Of a stretch of DNA of 64,000 nucleotides, positions 1 to 10,879 are shown piece after piece. A program made the translations under genes and the position numbers. Origin of the DNA: Neospora caninum Liverpool (lineage: Eukaryota; Apicomplexa; Conoidasida; Eucoccidiorida; Sarcocystidae); contig NC_018395.1 in NCBI RefSeq assembly GCF_000208865.1, positions 4,140,839 through 4,204,838 of the forward strand, written 5' to 3'. Within the stretch, counting starts at the first letter, position 1. Each line of letters begins with the position of its first letter. A model generated the notes under the pieces. The model saw only the letters and a program-made list of their open reading frames with translations. It was not told where the DNA came from and did not search any database.

Positions 1-228
1 AGAGAGCGAGGAGATAGAGCAAGGAGAGAGGGAGGAGAGAAAAGAGAGGAGATAGCGAAAACCACATTGAAGGAAGAGAGAAAAGAGAGGAGAGATAGAG
101 AACCGTAGAGAGAGCAAGAATAGTGGCGAGAGAAGAAAGAGAAGAGAGAGGAGAGAGATAGAGGAGAACGAAGCGTGTTTTCATTTCACGTCAGAAAATC
201 TATTGACGTCCTTGTTTTTGTTATTCAG
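1..228. repeat. Purine-rich (GA)n tract at the left edge
   Basis: Bases 1-170 are almost pure A/G on the + strand, built from irregular GAGAGA/GAGGA units. No exon is seen. An acceptor-like TTATTCAG ends at 228, just before a coding-like stretch, so the tract is probably intronic or intergenic. Confidence 0.6.
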
Positions 229-1221
229 GCTGTCCACAAAACCGTTGATATGCGAGTGGAAGTTATTGACCACCAAGTTCGTCAGCTGCAGCAACACGGC
301 ACACAGAGATTGAGGTACGTTCTCACCACAATCCGCAGGATCTCAAAACGCGAGTTTTTGCCGTGCGTATGCATTTACCGCATGCACTACTCTACACAAA
401 CACGCAAGTAAATACAGACACAAATACCCACATATGCAGTACCTAGCACAAAACCTATAATAACCAAGGGGACCATACTCTTTATCAAAATAGGAACGCA
501 TCCACTAACTACATTTTAGATTTGTATGTGCAAGTCGTCAAGACAGATGCGCACTCGTACAGAAACCGTTCCCGTGCCCGAATTCGTCCATTTGAGAAGC
601 TGTCGAAGCAGTTGAAGGGCTGGCTGCATTTTCAGGTACCCAGGTTGAAGAGTTGACGAGGATCTTTCCTTGGCGTTCGGGAACACATTTGCTACGCCGA
701 TGTCTGGTCTCGCGATTTGCTTGCAGATTTGTGAATATGCAATGTGACACTTTTCGGCGGTATTTGGTCGCAAAGGGCCATCAAGTGGGGCTGCTCAACG
801 AGTTGGGCAAACGGAACGAGGCGGCCGCGTTGAACGCCTACGTCAAGCTCAAACCTACCTTCGACGCTCTCGAGGGACAAGCCAATCATTTAGAAGGTCG
901 GAGACACTTTCTCTAGACGCTTCAACGGGAGCACATCGACACCGTGCCCACGTCTCTCTCTTCCGGTGTAAATACACCCAGAGATGTGTAGACCGCCGCC
1001 AGAGTGTCGCAAGGAGGTATTCCAGGTGGCCCCTGTGCTTGATACTTTCACACCTATTTTTGTATTTCCATGTGGAGGAATGCCTCTGCGTGTTGACGCT
1101 TTTCCACTGGAGGTTTTGGTCCATCGTGCTCTCGATGAAACATCACTGCGTGTGCGGGCCCCGATTTGGGGACACAGACACGGTGTATCTCGACGTTGTC
1201 ACTGCCGCCTACAAGCACGAA

Positions 1222-1240
<19 letters not shown>
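229..1240 (+). pseudogene. Degenerate BAR-like helical coding remnants upstream of the PH gene
   Basis: Three coding-like pieces are visible. The piece at 229-314 reads AVHKTVDMRVEVIDHQ and ends at a GTACGT donor. The piece at about 517-640 ends ...LKGWLHFQ before GTACCC. The piece from about 731 reads FVNMQCDTFRRYLVAKGHQV and continues to about 1050. The third frame contains TAG stops inside otherwise sensible coding (...RRHFL*TLQREHIDTV... and ...NTPRDV*TAARVSQ...). Splice phases between the three pieces do not agree. Heptad-like charged helices ahead of a PH domain suggest a BAR/IMD-like region; this is inference. The stretch could be a decayed N-terminal part of the next gene, a neighbouring pseudogene, or a region with assembly errors. 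Confidence 0.35.
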
Positions 1241-1254
<14 letters not shown>

Positions 1255-1380
1255 GCGGATAGGTGCATACAGAGATAGACACGCATATATATATATATAT
1301 ATATCTATATATCTATATATTACGAGTCCACGTTTCGTTTCATCTGTGGGGAGGTGGCTGGGTGTCTGTTTTTCTCAGAT

Positions 1381-4300
1381 ATGCAAGCGAAGCTGAGCAT
1401 TCCGTTCTGGAAGCTGACGCCAACGCACACGGAAGATCTTCTCAAAGAGGCCCAGACGGTAAGAGGAAATCTGTTTTTTGGAACGCCTGAAAAAGCGAGG
1501 AACTCTTCTTGCCCGCCGCTGTCTCGGCGCGAGAGCCTAGCGGCACATTCGCCTTCCGCGCCCTCTTCCGGCGTCGTTTTCCTTTGGTGGGGCTCTGAGA
1601 GTTTTATAAGCGCAAGGCTGCCGCAGGCACACCAAGAGCGAGGCACAGAGCGGCAAATGGATAAAGAGAGCCGAGAGACGCCTACCGAGACAGTGTGAGG
1701 TTCGCAGACGAAACGAAGGTTTTGAAAGAAACCGTTTCAAGTGAAGACACAAAAGGGTTTGGAGGAATTTCGAGGCGTTTGCAACCGTCTGTGGATTGTG
1801 TTCAGGCGATCTTCGACGCCTCGGACCACGTCACCGAGCTTTGCCATGATTTGACGGAGCTCGTGGAGAACTTCCGAGGCGGCAACTTCCCCCTGCAAGG
1901 GTGGCCAGGCGATTTCGTCGCGAACGAAGAAGAAGAAGAAGTCCTCGAGAAGAAGTTCCAAAAAGACAGGAGAGACGCACCCGTCATCTACAAGGACGGA
2001 AAAGTGCCGTATCGCGACTACTTTTTGGAAAAAGGTAGAAAGTCGTTCCACACAAAATCGAGCTCTGACCTCAAACCGCGTTAAGATACACGCTCGCGTA
2101 CATACACCTACATATATCAAGTGCATATATCATAGGTATATCGTGTATCTATCATACACATATACATGGTATCAGATACATGATATCAGATACATGATAT
2201 CAGATACATGATATCGTATACATGGTATCAGATACATGATATCATATACATGGTATCATATACATGGTATCATATACATCGATCATGTGTATCTCTTTTG
2301 GTGGCGATTCCTGCGTGTATGTAGAGGTGTGGAGGGGTAATGCGATTTATATAGTATGCAGAGGTGGGCATCTGCATACGCACGCAGAACCTGTGTGCAC
2401 AAACCGCCCTGTCTTCCAGTGGCGATATTTCTGCATTCGAATCGAGGCCCATACGTGCTGCTTTGCATGCAAAGGCGAAGGCGGGCTTGGCCAGCTCCGC
2501 GCGTTTTCTGCCGCGTTTTTTTCTGTTTGCAGCGCCGTCGCAGTGCCAAGCCTTTGTCCGAAAGTAAGAGTCTGTCCCGGCTGGCGAGCTCGAGGGGGAC
2601 CCTGACGATCACTGGAATGCCCCTCTGTGCTCACCACGTGTTTCGGCTCTCTCTCTTTTCTCCGTTCCCGGGTCCTCCCCCCAAAGGGTGCCTCTCTCGT
2701 GTTTTCGTCGCAGTCTCTGCTATTCTTGTGTATGTCCCTCTCCCCTCTCCCTTTTTTCCTCTTGGCTCCCTCGTTTTCTCGCGTTCTTCCCCTCACTTCT
2801 CTCAGTCTCTTTCCCCTCTCTCATCTCTCTTTTCTTTTCTCCTTTGTCTCTGATTCTCTCCCCCGCCTAACATCTCGCGCCTTCTGCCTTCAGAGATACG
2901 CTTCACATGCACTGGGAGATTCGCATGGTGACGGTCCGCGGGCACTACTTGTGCGTGCACACGACTGCGGAGGCGTCGTCGCCACTGGAGAGCGCCATTC
3001 TTCTCTCCAAGTCGGTGGTTTGCCGCTCGTTCTCGGATCCAGAAGTGACGGCAGTCGGCGTCATGGCGAGGCGCGACTACCCCTTTGGCCTCGAAGTCGT
3101 CGAGATGGACGCGGAGGGCGCGGCCCTCGAGGGATACTTGCTCCTCGCGGCCGAGAGCCACGAACTGGTCACGGAATGGATCACTATTCTCAGGAAGAAG
3201 TGCGCCAAGCGCTTCTCCTCGGCGGAAGTCCCGAACTTGCCTTGCGCCCCGCCAGGCTTGCCGCTGGGCGAGCTTCCCGACGCCATCGCCACCGCCGACA
3301 TGCGCTACGGCGCCTACCACAAGTCCATGGCTGCAGGCGTCCCCGTTCGCGGTGTGCTGCAGGACCGCGTGGCGTCTCCCGACCGCAGCGACGAGTCGAG
3401 CGAGGAAAAGAGCGACGAGTCGAGCGAGGACGACTCCTCCTTCGAGTCCTCCGACTACACACTGTCGTCGGAGTCGACTTCCTCAGCGTCGCTGAGGCGC
3501 AACCGTCGCTGGCCGTCGGACCTGGCTCACGAGTCCGACGACGAGCCAGTTGACCGGACGCCTCCCCTCCCGAGGAGGCAGCTTCTCCCCGCCCCGCCTT
3601 CGCCGCCACCAGAGCCGAGCTCGCCGCAACAGACCGAGTCCGAAAGCGGCGACGAGTCTCACCTGATCCGGCCCTCTCTCGTCAAAGCCAGGGGCGCGTG
3701 GATGCGGCAGAAACCGCAGAAACAGCGGTCCGCCGACCGCGGCCGGGCGAAACCGCTCAGCATTCGGGAGCGCGCGGCCGCCTTCGAGCGCTCCAAGGCA
3801 GCCTCAAAGTCTCCAAATGTGACGTCTCCAGTGTCTCGTACGCCGACTCGCATCAGCGAAGGCGGCGGAGACGCCGTGGACGCAGAAGGTGGCGACACCG
3901 CAGGAGAAGAGACTCCCCTAAACGGCGCTGGCGGCACGCGAGAGGGTTCCCGCCGCTTTGTCAACTTGCATGCAGAGCTTCACCGGCGCACGCCGCCGGC
4001 CCTCTCTGCGAGGCGCGACGAAAGCGGCGCGGTGGGAGAGGCGGGCGGAGACAAGGGGAAAGCACCCGCGCGAGAAGAAGACTCTCAGAGACAGCGAGGC
4101 GAAGGCAAACGCGCAGAGGCGACGCAATCGAGACAAGACTCCCAAGAAACCAAGGACGACGAAGGCGCAGATGAAGAGGAACAGGGGGAAGATGAAGAGG
4201 ACGAGGAAGAAGAGGAGGAAGAGGAAGAAGAGGAAGAGGAGGAAGAGGAAGAAGAGGAAGAGGAGGAAGAGGAGGAAGAGGAAGAGAGGGAAGAGGAGGA

Positions 4301-6655
4301 AGAGGAAGAGAGGGAAGAGGAGGAAGAGGAAGAGGAAGAAGAGGAGGAAGGGAGTGAAGGAGATCGTCGGGGAAAGAAGGGAGTGCAACAAGAGATGCGG
4401 TTTTTCTTTCCTGGTCCACGGCCTGGGCTGAGCCCTATGCGCGACATTTCCGCTGCGACGTCTGTGGGAGATCAGAATGAAGCAGACGAAGAATATCCGT
4501 CTTTCCTGCATGCGCGGGAGAGACGCAGCGCAGAGGCGCGTCATTTGCGCAGTCCGCATGACGGGCAAGCGACTGCGCGGCAGAGAAGCGAGGAAGAGCC
4601 TTCCGCGGAGGAGCGGCGCAGCGCGCGAGAGGCCGAGGCGATCGCGCGGCACACAGTCTTGCGAGAAGACGAGGCTTGGCTGTCTGGTGATTCGGAACTT
4701 CTCGCAGTGAACAGAGCAGCGGGCTCCGCCCGCTTTTTGGGAGAAGCAAAGGCTGCGAGGTGAGAACCGAGAGGCGGGAAACGGCTAGGAGGCAGAGACG
4801 TGGAGCAGCGAAGAGAGAAAGCAACCGAGGAAGAGAGGAGAAAGGGGGACCAGACGGAAGAAGAAAGGGAGGCGAGGGGACAGAAGAATGGGGGGGGGGG
4901 GGGGGAAGAAAAAGGAAGAAAGGGAGAAAAACGGAGGACCAGACGAAGAGGAGAGCGGTGGAAAAGCCCAGCGTGGAGCGTTGGAGAAGGGAGAAACACT
5001 GGAGAGACGCTCGCGGGGGAGAACAGGAGAGTCACCAGAAAAGCATTTGCATGTTGGTAGGTGACGCCTGACACTGGCGCTATCACTGTCACCCCTCTTT
5101 TCTTCTGCCTTCCTCTGTTGCTGCGTTTTCGCTTCAGCCGACTTGCCGGCGCGTCTCCTCTCCCCCGAGCAAAGGCAGCAGAAGCTACTGCTTCCTCGTC
5201 CTCTTCGTCCTCTTTGTCCTCTTCGTCCTCTTTGTCCTCTTCGTCCTCTTTCTCTTCTTCTGTTTCTTCTGTCTGTTCTTCGCTTGCCCCTCGCTCGCAC
5301 CGAGAAGCGGAGACGGACCAGGCCGCGTGGCCACGCACCTTCCTGCACGTGCACGGGGCTGTGGCGGCGAGCGTGCGAGGTCCGGACTCTCGGAGACGAA
5401 GGACAGGGCCCAAGATGCGTGCCGCGCCGATGATGATTCGCCTCCCGCCCTCCTCTGCGCTTCCAAAGTTTGTGCATGTGCACTCGGTCTCCTTTGCTCC
5501 GGACGCCTTCGTCTCGCCCCGCAGAGAAGACGCGAGCGGCGCAGGGGAGGAAGAGAGCGTCGCGACGATTCAGCAAAGAGCCGGAAAGGGCCGGGAGACA
5601 CGCGCGACGGAGGCCCCGACACGCGACGCAGCTGACCCAGCCAAAGTAAGCAGAAAGACGACGAGAGATTCGACAAACAATTCTACATCGAAACGGTGCA
5701 TGCAATACGGCCAAGCATTACTGGCACACATACATATTTATATATATTTATATATAGTTATATATATGTAGATAGATAGATACACACACATATGTACAAG
5801 TACATGCGTAATATACATCGAAATACATGCACAGGTACACATGTACTCGTACAAAAAATACACGTTTCCGTGCACGTACAAATGCATAGATCTACTTTTC
5901 AGCTGAGGGCCCGGAGTCCGTTGTTTCCAGGTTGTGTACTGCGTCAGGGAGGAGCACAGTCGGTCTTGGTTTCTCTTACTCCATTATGCAAGTTCCTGGT
6001 CTAGCGCACTGGGAACGTGGACGCAGACGACTCGAGGTTGCGAGAGGGATCCAGGAAATAAGAGAGCGCGCTGCGTGTGCCTTCTGTTCGCGAAACTTCT
6101 TTTCTGTGAGCTTCCCGCGTTTCGGGAGAGTGTGCGTGGTCTCTGGGCTCGAATTCCACTTGCCTGTGCACGTGCTCTCGCTGTCGAGACACCCGGCTGC
6201 TTCAAGCGGAAACGTCTTCTCTGTCTTTCGGTCTCCCTCTCGCGCGAAATCTCTTGCTCACTCTCTCGACACGGCCCTCAAAACTTTGTGCTTCTTGTCC
6301 TCGGCTCGCGTAGGCGTGTTCTGCCGTGTTTTTGCGCGCCGTTTTCTAAAAAACGTGCTGCTTCCTTCTCTGCCTTTCCGCGACTTCGCAGACTCCCCTT
6401 CGCTCGGCGCGGATTCGCAACGCTCTCCCCCATATCGAGAGGTCTTCTTCTTCCGTTTCTTCTGGGACGCGGGTGGTTCGCTACGCCGATCCACAGAGGC
6501 TCCACGGGCACGTGGTGAAGGCGGCGCCTGCGAGGCCACCACGGAAGAGAGAACCCGTCGCTGCTGCCGCGCCTGCGACTCCAGAAGATCCACCGGTCAG
6601 CCCGCGGACAATTCGAATCATGCTCGAGCAAATTGGAACGAGGAAAATCGGCTAA
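1381..6655 (+). CDS. PH-domain protein with acidic, polyglutamate-rich C-terminal half
   Basis: Exons 1381-1458, 1806-2034, 2533-2563, 2894-4759, 5138-5645 and 6392-6655 chain in consistent phases to about 991 aa. A pleckstrin-homology fold is recognisable over roughly residues 95-210: ...VPYRDYFLEKG, then HWEIRMVTVRGHYLCV, then the closing helix SHELVTEWITILRKK. PH domains bind phosphoinositides or proteins at membranes. A 31-nt microexon (2533-2563) lies inside the domain. Downstream is Ser/Glu-rich disorder, a nearly pure Glu run (about residues 540-600) and a poly-Ser tract; the protein ends IRIMLEQIGTRKIG. The ATG at 1381 is only the first Met of the first clean exon. The exon has an acceptor at 1378, so the true start may lie upstream in the degenerate block. 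No family beyond PH is recognised. Confidence 0.65.
2160..2282. repeat. 14-bp minisatellite with palindromic cores
   Basis: About eight tandem copies of a unit close to GATATCAGATACAT, alternating with ATACATGGTATC variants. Each unit carries the palindromes GATATC and/or CATG. The array lies in the intron between 2034 and 2533 of the PH-domain gene. Confidence 0.8.
4176..4355 (+). repeat. GAG/GAA repeat encoding polyglutamate
   Basis: An in-frame mixture of GAA and GAG codons, interrupted by a few Arg codons, within the large exon of the PH-domain gene. The mixed codons suggest the tract is kept for protein acidity rather than being a recent triplet expansion. Confidence 0.85.
4890..4905 (+). 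repeat. 16-nt poly-G run
   Basis: An uninterrupted G16 homopolymer inside the purine-rich intron 4760-5137. It is a likely site of length error in the assembly and a potential G-quadruplex. Confidence 0.9.
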
Positions 6656-6830
6656 TGCACCAAAGGAAGAAGAGAAAACGCGAGGGAAGATGAGAGGAGA
6701 GAGAAGAGAAAACGTGAGGGAAGAAGAGAGAGAAGAAGAGAAGGTAGGAGAGAGAAGAGAGGGGAGGAGAGAGAAGAAGAGAAAACGTGAGGGAAGATGA
6801 GAGGAGAAAAGACGGAGGAAACGAAAAAGA
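6656..6830. repeat. Purine-rich minisatellite after the PH gene stop
   Basis: Imperfect copies of a unit resembling GAGAAGAGAAAACGTGAGGG, beginning just past the TAA at 6653-6655. It forms the presumed 3' untranslated or flanking DNA of the PH-domain gene. Confidence 0.7.
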
Positions 6831-8451
6831 GGATACGGGAAGAGGTGCCGTCATCTCTGTTTTTTGTTGGGTCGTCACCCGAGAAATCTCAAGAGACGCC
6901 CAGCAATGCTGTTCGAGGAAAATGCGTGGAGGACGTCAACCTTTTTTGTGGAGAGGATGATGGGAGGATGAACAAGGAGCTGCTTTTCCCTCTGTTACAC
7001 ACGGAAATGATGGGCGCACTTGCATACATGTGTAGGTGCGCGTTTCTGTATCTGTTTCTTGCATGCGCCGATCTGTTTGTCTGCCTACGTGGTTGCGTGT
7101 GCATGCGCCCCAATGGAGGTGAATGCCGGCGCGTTGTGCTTGGATGTTCTCCACTGTTTTTGTCAAGACAGCCAAGTTGACTCGGGAAGTGTTCTGTTTA
7201 GCAGAAATGCGGAAGAAGCTTCTCGAAGCTTTGTTCCTTCGTGTGAAAGCCTCCACGAAAAACATGGAACACAAGTAGATTGTACCACATATATACTCTA
7301 TATATATACATATATTATATGTGTATGGGCATATTTTCATATTCTTTCTTTAGGAGAGACGAGCGCGAAAAACCAAGGGAAAGGAATTTTTGCTCTCCGT
7401 GATTCTCCATCTGCATCGACAGGGTGTTTAGCGTTCACTTTTAGCTACCAGAGAGGCGTCACTTTGAAGTTTATCCTTTTAGGCGTTACCTGACGGGAAA
7501 AGGTCTTCTGACTAGAATACAACATGCAAAAACTCGCACGAAAAAACAAGACTTGGATCTCGTCGAGGACTCTACACATAGGCACCGCCAGCGTGAATAC
7601 ACACACATATACATATATATACGTGCATGTGTAAAAACATATATATATATATATATCGATGTATATATCGATGTATCCTTGTCACATTTTGGTGGGAGCT
7701 GTACGCCCGTACCGGTGAACAGTTTTATGTCTTGGCACGTAAGAAAGACGCGCCCCCGAAAGCATTTTCGTTTCCTCTGAGAACCGGAGCATTTTGACTG
7801 TATCCGCAACATGCCTGCGTCCAAAACGCTGACAATTCTTCCAAGTTCTCAGTCCGCTTTCCTTCCTCTCGAGCATATCTTTCGTCTCTCCTTCCTGTGC
7901 GATGCTCCCCTCGGCCACCCACTCTCTCTTTCGCACTTGGTTTCCTCGTCTTTCTTCTTTCTTTGTTCATTTCTTTCGTGTACTCTTGCCTGTTCGTCCA
8001 ATGGACGGAAGCGCACGGGAGTCTCTGCTGTCTCTGTCTCTTCGTCTTCTCTCTTGCTGCCGAGACGGCAAACTCGACAGGTCCCGGCGAGTCTTTTTCG
8101 CATCGCCTCGCTCTGCTCCGCGCCGGGAACGCAGCGAGGCGCGATCGCGGTCGACTGCGGCGCATCCACACAGCGGAAAAATCCGTTTCATTTTCGCGGC
8201 GGAATCAACGTTTGATCCCAGGACACCGAGGCAGCGCCTTCGAACTCGCGAAAATTTCTGCATCCATTTTGGCAGAAGGATAGCTGCCTCTGACTGACGC
8301 GGCGCGTCCGCCGCCAGCATATGCAGGGATCGCAAAAAAAAAATGTTCCACGCAGAAGGTGAAAATTTGATCAGCAAGAACTCGAAAGAGAACACGTGCC
8401 TCGCCACGCACAATCCTATAACTATCTATACCTATAAATATGCATGTGTAT
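6831..8451. other. Intergenic region with TA tracts; no convincing gene
   Basis: Contains (TA)n blocks at about 7290-7320, 7610-7670 and 8450-8515 and a C/T-rich stretch at 7850-8080. Several open frames at 7811-8290 overlap in three phases and lack splice or domain support. It most likely holds the 3' flank of the PH gene and the 3' flank of the membrane-protein gene that ends at 8452. Confidence 0.5.
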
Positions 8452-9151
8452 CTATATATATCTGTATATATTTGTGTTTATCCGGACATATGTATCTTTA
8501 TATGTATTGTTATATATGTTTGTAGATGCGTGTACATGCACATGTAATGTCTGGAATAAACGTATGAGACAGGTGGATCTCGATCGTGGAGAGGGTGTTT
8601 GCTCTGTCCTTTCGGCGTACTCATGATAGGTTGGATTCGCTCTCGGCGGCGTCTGGGGAAGAACATTTGCAGGCAGCAGCAGAGAAATCGGATCTGCGCT
8701 CGCAGCCACTCGGCGGCTGCTGGGACGCCAAAGTCGGCCAGGCATTCCTGCGCGACTGCATGCACGCCTCGGGACCTGGAGAGAACGGCGAGAAAGCACG
8801 AAAAAGACAGCTCGGAAGAAACCAGATACACCCCACCATCACCCCGCCATTCTCGCAGTTAAGGACAGAAAGAGTTCTTATCTTTGACGATAAGACATCG
8901 TGCTGCAGAAACTCAGGGGGTTAGTACGGCACAGGTGTTGCCGTTGGAATCGGATGCGCGGGACAGGTGACGAGTAAACCATGTGGAATCACCTTGACGG
9001 AGGATACTGAAATCTAACGACAACCAAAAGTACACGTCCACGTCCATACACACATGTCGATATGGTTGTGCAACGAAACGCCCATACATGGAAAACGAAC
9101 ACTATATATATATATATATATGTATGCACATACCCACGCACTGGAATCTTG

Positions 9152-9187
<36 letters not shown>

Positions 9188-9870
9188 CACACGCAAGAGG
9201 TTCGTTTCCTTTCACATAGAGAACTGTGTACATGTGTATAGCTGGCCGAGAGCTGCAAACCGACAGAAACAGGAGAAAACGGCGATCGAAGACGCGCACA
9301 GAAGAACGAGGACGCCGGACTTACTTGTATCGCAAGCGCAGGGCGAGGGCGAGGACAAGGACGAGCGTGAGAAGCATCAAGAGGGCGAACTGAGATGCGC
9401 AAAAAAAAAGAAACACAAATCCAACCTTGGGACGCACCTCGCGCACCACCCACAACCGCCTCCTTCCCGTTGTTTTGCAACTGCTTTTCTTTTGTTCTAG
9501 CGTTACTGTTTTCCGCGAATGTCCGCGTTTCTGCCGGCGTCGCGTGACTCACCGAGACTGAAGACCTGCGATTCGCGTAGTGGAGAGGCACGTCCAAATC
9601 CCAGAAGAAAGTGTCTCCTTTACAACGCCCGCCGAGGCGCCTGCCTGCCTCAAATCCTCGCGAGGCCTCCCGCGAAGAAGAGACAGAAGGCGAGGAGACG
9701 GGACGGTGGCGAGACAGGAGGCTGAGGGTTGCGGCGCAGAGGAGACTGGTTTTGCTGTTTTCGAGGAAAAGCTGTAGAAAAGCCGGGAAAGATCGGAGAC
9801 GCAGAGAAAACAGGTCGACAAGTCCAGAGAGACGGAACGCCAGCGCAACACACATTCGGGCCTTTACCAT
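8452..9870 (-). CDS. Putative single-pass membrane protein, C-terminal exons
   Basis: Three exons on the minus strand chain cleanly: 9553-9870, 9325-9389 and 8452-8755. Donors are GTGAGT and GTAAGT; the acceptors are a pyrimidine-rich CATCTCAG and a CATGCAG. The 65-nt middle exon encodes almost exactly one hydrophobic helix (FALLMLLTLVLVLALALRLR). It is preceded by a luminal-looking WDLDVPLHYANRRSSVS and followed by a basic tail. The layout, luminal W..VP then TM then short tail, loosely recalls the C-terminus of PIG-X/PBN1 (GPI mannosyltransferase I subunit), but the similarity is weak and I do not assign it. The ATG at 9870 opens the frame, yet further upstream exons are possible. The 3' end runs into TA-rich sequence. 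Confidence 0.45.
9103..9186. repeat. (TA)n microsatellites in intron
   Basis: Two TA-rich tracts (about 9103-9122 and 9157-9185), separated by TGCACATACCC, within the intron between 8755 and 9325. Confidence 0.85.
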
Positions 9871-10879
9871 CGCGCACCCTTCCAAGGGAGGGAGAAACGT
9901 AGGTCTCCTGAACCGCGTTTCAAAAAAAGTTTCGTGTTTGCGCGTCCTGTGTCTAAGCGAAGTTCAGTGGAAACCAGAGAGTCTGTGGCCTTCTCTTTTC
10001 TGCGTAAGAACAGCCGACAGGTTTCAGGGTTGGGAGGCATGCGACGCCGCTGATTCTCTCGCCTCTCTTCTCTGCAACGAACAGTCCGTGGTGCCTTTTC
10101 TCTTTCTTCTTTCACGTTTCGCCTCAAGCTTTTCTCCCGACTGAAACGCTCCATCCGACAGCATGCGTCTCTCTGCATCGCCTCTCTTCTCAACCCGCGA
10201 AGGCGTGCGGTGCTCCCAAGGCCTCTTCACTTTCTTCGCGTTTTCCGTGCCGAGCCACTTTCCACGTTCGTGTGGCGCTTCTGAGAAAGAGAGATTTCCC
10301 CTTTAAGTCTCTGTCTCTCTTTGTTTCCCTCTTTTCCTTTTTTTCCTTTTTTTACCGGGAGAGATATCCACTTGCCGTCCCTGTCGGCCTCGCCTGCTGG
10401 AGCGTCGCCCTCAACTTCTGCCTTCGTCGCCCCGCACCGGCAAAACCAAGGCTGTTGCCGTTCGCCTCGCTCCGGGACCACTTCCTTAACGGCTTTCTGA
10501 AGAGAAAGGAAGCGTCGCCAGGAACGCACAGACGAGACAGGTGGAAACGGCGGGCGTTCTCCCCTCTCTCTATCGCTTCGCTTCTTCTGTGTCTCTTCTC
10601 GAGTCTCCTTTCCTCTCGTTGCTGGTTCCCGACTATCGTGCGGCATGCGCTTCAATGCTGGGTCTCACGAACTCTCTGTCTCTCTCTCTCCGCCTCAGAT
10701 ATCGTTTTTCCTCTCAAGTCTCTGCTGTTCCTCCCGTGCGACCGTCTCTTCGGTCGAAACTCTCTCTCTTTTCGCCCCTTGTCTTCCTTCTTCTCTTCCT
10801 CTTTTCTTCCCTCTTTTCATCCTCCCTCCCTTTCGTCTCTCTCTACTCCTGGCACTATTGAGTTTCCCCTTCTCTCCAG
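9871..10879. other. Spacer with C/T-rich stretches and one coding-like block
   Basis: Mostly C/T-rich on the + strand. At about 10352-10537 a + strand frame reads RYPLAVPVGLACWSVALNFC...LRDHFLNGFLKRKEASP and ends near a GTGGAA donor-like site. It could be an exon of the unresolved + strand gene to the right. Nothing else is supported. Confidence 0.3.

Noticed and set aside
3918..4652. Long minus-strand Leu/Phe-rich ORFs, and a poly-Ser ORF at 4085-4447
   Set aside because: Pure antisense of the GAG/GAA polyglutamate tract of the PH gene.
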